This document shows, piece by piece, positions 60,076 to 64,000 of a DNA stretch of 64,000 nucleotides (the first letter of the stretch is position 1; the number at the start of each line of letters is the position of its first letter). The notes under the pieces are model-generated. The model was given only the letters and a program-made list of their open reading frames with translations, was not told the DNA's origin and ran no database searches. The stretch comes from Zoroaster sp. YZ-2022. Its lineage: Eukaryota > Echinodermata > Asteroidea > Forcipulatida > Zoroasteridae. Both the position numbers and the translations under genes were made by a program. Location: positions 1,302,001 to 1,366,000 of the forward strand of contig CM055823.1 of assembly GCA_029582265.1 (NCBI GenBank). Direction: 5' to 3'.

Positions 60076-60719
60076 TGTTACGGACACTTAAGGTTTTTAT
60101 TTTTTTGCCATAATTATGTTGTAGTGGGCGCCAGGAGAGGGCGCTGTGCGTGAAGGGGTTGGAGTGTGAAATTAAATTCAGTGTGCCGCGTTGTTCAAAG
60201 CTTGCTTATTTTTGTTGTGAGTTTGAGAGTTTCTTGTAACTAAAGTCATTTTTGGACAGCTCTAAAGGACAGTAAAGGGTCTCTACATTTTGCTGTGTGC
60301 ATTTTAGGTGGAATTAACCGTGTAAGAAGAACCATTTTTGTTTTGTACTTTTGTCTTCGAATTATCGTTCTCATCGTTGAACTGTTCAACTCGTATATAA
60401 TTTAACGTACACTTCATGTCGTATTTACTGACGTGATACTTCATTGAGGAGCTGATCATTTGTTGTGGCACGAACTACTCGTTCCAAAAAAATACGCAGT
60501 ATATAGGGATTGTGTGTCATGCATTGTGCGTTTATTATATTACCATAACTTGTGCCATAGCTACATTTAGAATTATCTCATGTCAGGAGTGAAGATTTAG
60601 GTCTGAAGGTTGTGCCACTTCTCTGGGGATTGAGATTACTACTGTGGACAGTAAATTAAAGAGCTGAACATATATTCGTAGAAAATAGTGACAAACAGTG
60701 GTTTATTTTCTTGTCTACA
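60076..60719 (-). repeat. Putative 3' LTR of the gypsy element
   Basis: Read on the minus strand it begins TGTAGACAAG and ends CCGTAACA, so both TG and CA ends are present, 644 bases. It lies downstream of the pol remnant, as a 3' LTR should. The partner 5' LTR lies outside the window, so the boundaries are inferred. A poor polypurine tract precedes it (GGTGGAAATCC). Confidence 0.55.
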
Positions 60720-60902
60720 AGGTTGGATTTCCACCACAAACGGGTTCTCATGAATTTTTAATACTGAGATAATGTTTCCACTTAATCAAGTAGTGCACTT
60801 TTGTCGTTGACAAATTTTCTACGTAGGACTTTTTCTACATGAAACTCTCTACCGGCAGGTTGTCCAAAATCCGGTAAAGGTATTTTTGACCTAGTTTATT
60901 GA

Positions 60903-63641
60903 GGTTATTGTGTAGCTAATAAAGGCTCAAAAGAGTCTTCTGGGCAATCACTGTCTTCAGTGAAGTCAAGTGGATCTCTCTGAACAAAATCTCTTGGCAT
61001 CACGTGATTAGGCGATCTGGCAAAACGGTTATATGCAAATTTCATCCTATTTACATGAATTGGCACATGAAGTAATTTGTTATTTTCCAGATTTCTAACT
61101 TTAAAATTAACTGGACCGGTTTGTTGCACAAGCAAATATGGACCACACCAGAATTTTGGGATTTTTTTGGACAGTCTTTTTTGGATTGCTGGGATGTAAA
61201 TATAAACAACATCTCCAACTTGATAGGGTACTTCTTGAGTACGACTGTCATAACGTTCCTTCATGGAAGAATGATTAGATTCAAGGTGTTTCTTCGATAT
61301 TTCTCTGGCAACTTCAAGTTGATCAATTAATTCATGGATATAATCTCTTAGGACCTATATTCCGGTCGGAATATTCAGGTTTTGCATGAAGAGATACATG
61401 AATAGGCATACTGCCTCTCTACCATACAACATAAAAAAGACTAAATCCAATAGAATTGTCTGCAGGAGTACTGCGATACGCAAAAAATATGAGTTTTGTA
61501 GACAAACAAGGAATTTGAATGTTGGGTCTAACATCCCTATCAATGTTCTCATGAACATCTGGTATTAAGTGATCTTTGAATTTCACTATGTTTTGCTTAT
61601 ACAAACGTTTACCACGGTGATATCTCAGATTTCGCACCTTGTCTATTTTAGATGAGTTTTCTACATGATCAGAATTATCTAAACCAGTTAAAAACTGTCT
61701 CAGAATCAGATTGACTCAATTGTGCGGACTCAATATGTGAACTTTCTGCTTGCGAGTTAGTAACAGATGTAGGTTGGGAATTGTCTTTTCAAATTCTACT
61801 CAGAGTGTCTACATTAGCAAGTTTCTTGCCTGGTCGGTATTCAATATCATAACTGAACGATTGCAAATACAAGGACTAACGCGTTAATCTGCCAGATGAA
61901 TGTTTTTGGTGAAACACCTATTTAAGTGATTGATGATCTGTGACAATTTTGAATTTTGGGCTATGTTCCAAGTAAGTGGAAAACCTTTTCACTCAACAAC
62001 GTCAAGTGCTTCTAACGTCAAGTGCTTCAGTCACATAATTGCGTTCCACTGGCATATGCAATAGTATTTTTCGTTAGCGTCCTGCATTTGGGACAATACA
62101 AATCCTAAACCTTGAAAAAACGTGTCAGTTTGCAAAACAAATTGTGAGTGTTTGTCGAACCTCAGATGGGCTAATACAGGAAGTTTTTGTTTCAGGTTTT
62201 TGTTTCAGTTGCTCAAAAGCTTCTGAACACTCTTTTGTCCATTGAAACGGAATGTTTTTACGAGTCAGTGCAATTAATGGTTGAGCAGCTTTGCTGAAAT
62301 CTTTTATGTAACGCCTGTAATAATTAACCAACAAAACCTAGAAACGCATGAGTATCTGTGACGATCTTTGATACTGGATATTCTTTTACAACTTTTAAGT
62401 TTTTCTGGGTCGGTAGCAATACTGTCTTCACTAATTATGTGCCCAATGTAGTGTATTTTGTCACATGCAAATGAACATTTTTTTGGCTTGAGTTTAAGAA
62501 TAGCACCTCTGAATTTCTGAAATACTTGGCGCAATGTTCAAGATGGTCTTTGAAAGTGTCACTATAAATGATAATGTCGGCCAAGCACACTAAATAAAAT
62601 GTCCAATGTTAACCCTCGTAGCACTCCATGCATTGTTCTTTGGAATGTACTGGGTGCATTGTGTATGTAGTCCAAAAGGTAACTCATTGAACTCATACAA
62701 TCCCTTTTGAGTAATGAATGCCATTTTCTTTTCAGAATCTTTATCTAGACCTATTTGCCAATATCCTGACGCAATATCTGGTGTTGAAAAATAGGCCGTG
62801 ATCTGGTTTCGTTTTCCACAGTCAATCCAAAATCTGTATTCGCCAGTTTTCTTTTTAACCATGACAACTGGACTAGAAAATGGTGAGGTTGACTCGGAAA
62901 TAATACCATCATTTAACATTTTGTTAACATGATCTCTTATTGTTGTAACCTAGGTGAATGTCTATTTGGGCGGGATCTATCTGGAGGATTGTTTACCAGT
63001 ATCGATTATATCGTAAAAACCACGTGTTTTTTCGGTTTCGGTTGAACCTCTTGACCACAGGATGAGTATTGTGGGTTCGTAACCTCATAATCAATGTTAG
63101 CATTATATTCGATGTTGTCAAAATTGGCAAATTTAGAGATGTCATTTTCTTGCACAATATTGAACGTAACCCACCTTGGTACGAGGACAAATTGTAACGG
63201 GAACCTCAGATGGATTCATTACCATAACTGTTACTTTCGTACCAGAGTCTGTCCAGGCGAGAGCTAGATATAGTGTTTGCAACTACTAGACCAATGTTCT
63301 GGATATTACGTCCACCAGACAGATTGGGAACGTGGGGGAAGAGTGAATGCGAAGTTAAGATTTCCCCAAAAATCAATTGATGCTTTTTGTGACGTTAGGA
63401 ACTCGGAACCTAGAATAACTCTCTGACATAATTTACTAGTTACATAAAAGGGTACCTGAGAAATAATTCCGTCTGAAGTGATTTCGTCAAACATTTTTTT
63501 GTCGTTTTTCAAAAACGTAATCACATAATTATTACGATGAAACTTGCATAGTATCCAGCAGAAGCAGAAGCAGAAACAATGCCAGAGTAGGCTTATGCCT
63601 ATGCTAGTAGTTGTCAGGCAGGGGCAAGGACATGATCCCAA
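60903..63641 (-). pseudogene. Gypsy pol remnant (PR, RT, RH, INT)
   Basis: Protease end with VILGSEFL (63306-63641). Reverse transcriptase with SPFSSPVVMVKKKTGEYRF, TPDIASGYWQIGLD and NELPFGL (62590-62919). The active-site box reads CLADIIIYS, with one Asp where the family has two. A connection segment with [19 protein letters not shown] follows (62125-62334). RNase H is interrupted by stops between about 61850 and 62120. Integrase core is reduced to fragments with FAYRSTPADNS (61355-61637). The last frame (60903-61264) has the GPY/F-like C-terminal module (QVGDVVYIY...CGPYLLVQQTG) and ends at a stop. Non-functional. Confidence 0.85.
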
Positions 63642-64000
63642 GTGTAGTCACAATAATAACTGAAACCTGGTTCCTCCCGACGGTCGTAGACAGCTGTGTT
63701 GTTACATGGACTGGCATTTTTTGGTTTTTTTAACTAAGCATTTTTCAGTACGGGGACATGTGCACTGTTGATGCAGTTAAACCGTTCTGAGGAAACACTG
63801 GAACTAATCTGTTTGTAATACATTTTTGATGATTCAAGCAGATAAAAAATAAATTAAAGATGGATGATTTGTTCAATGCACTGGTCAGCTAATAGTTCCG
63901 CAGTACATTTGTAATCCTACAGCATAATTCTACACAATAAAAATTCAGTGCTGCGAAAAAAAGGAAATAAATTACCCTATAAAGGGTGCAAATTTATGTT
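63642..64000. other. Upstream part of gypsy internal region, nothing clear
   Basis: Expected to hold the gag end or the start of protease on the minus strand, but no recognisable zinc knuckle or DTG protease motif was found. The window ends here. Confidence 0.35.

Larger units (their letters stand above)
60720..64000 (-). mobile_element. Ty3/gypsy LTR retrotransposon, internal region, partial and decayed
   Basis: The minus strand carries, from high to low coordinate, a protease end, reverse transcriptase, RNase H and integrase remnants in the order typical of Ty3/gypsy (PR-RT-RH-INT). The 5' part (gag and 5' LTR) lies beyond 64000. Multiple stops and frame changes show that it is inactive. 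Confidence 0.85.

Overview
The window is eukaryotic genomic DNA from an invertebrate animal, AT-rich, with short exons bounded by GT/AG introns. It is dominated by mobile elements and minisatellites. A marine deuterostome or lophotrochozoan fits best: there is a RAG1-N-terminus-like element, a stand-alone P2X7-tail (ballast-type) gene, a GDxR/SPGH transposase, Tx1-like LINE pieces, many TACATGTA palindromes and ATT-tailed repeats. The sequence alone does not name the species. No bacterial, organellar or rRNA/tRNA genes were recognised. Many indels between repeat copies and many frameshifts could be decay, assembly noise, or both.

Layout. 0-13 kb: minisatellite-rich DNA with a 2.4-3.1 kb direct duplication (1-3135 and 10615-13017); each copy carries the same candidate minus-strand exon. 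A Tc1-type transposon sits in the second copy's satellite and runs into a 500-base assembly gap (13584-14083). 14.1-15.2 kb: one arm of a ~1 kb inverted repeat whose partner is at 55.0-55.9 kb. 15.4-17.0 kb: four plus-strand exons of an acidic, Ser-rich protein. 20-24.2 kb: a decayed minus-strand gene with a transposase-like core followed by IQ-like, BRCT and HMG-box-like segments. 24.4-26.3 kb: a satellite split by a solo LTR. 28.6-39.9 kb: exons of a minus-strand gene that begins with a Tudor/chromo-barrel-like segment. A 4.57 kb TTAA-flanked fold-back element (35074-39642) carrying a C2H2 zinc-finger gene sits between its first and second recognised exons.

40.7-53.1 kb: a plus-strand, tentatively Kolobok-like transposase gene in seven recognisable exons, disrupted by nested insertions. 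One is a RAG1-N-terminus-like gene (42.4-44.7 kb). Another is a 4.9 kb block flanked by a 10-bp target duplication (47868-52765), made of a plus-strand LINE tail, a (GA)n tract and a minus-strand Tx1-like LINE lying in that tract. 54.2-56.3 kb: an apparently intact three-exon P2X7-tail-like gene on the minus strand. 58.0-59.8 kb: a mariner-type element with ~212-bp inverted repeats. 60.1 kb to the end: a decayed Ty3/gypsy retrotransposon on the minus strand.

How the parts relate. The 15-17 kb exons join in phase to the 40.7 kb transposase exon. The ~1 kb inverted repeats bracket nearly all the transposase-like genes. 14.1-55.9 kb may therefore be one very large composite transposon, or host DNA repeatedly hit by elements. 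This is inference. The best candidates for something little described are the TTAA fold-back element with its satellite-encoded protein tail, and the association of a GDxR transposase, a P2X7-tail protein and a BRCT/IQ/HMG transposase-like gene.
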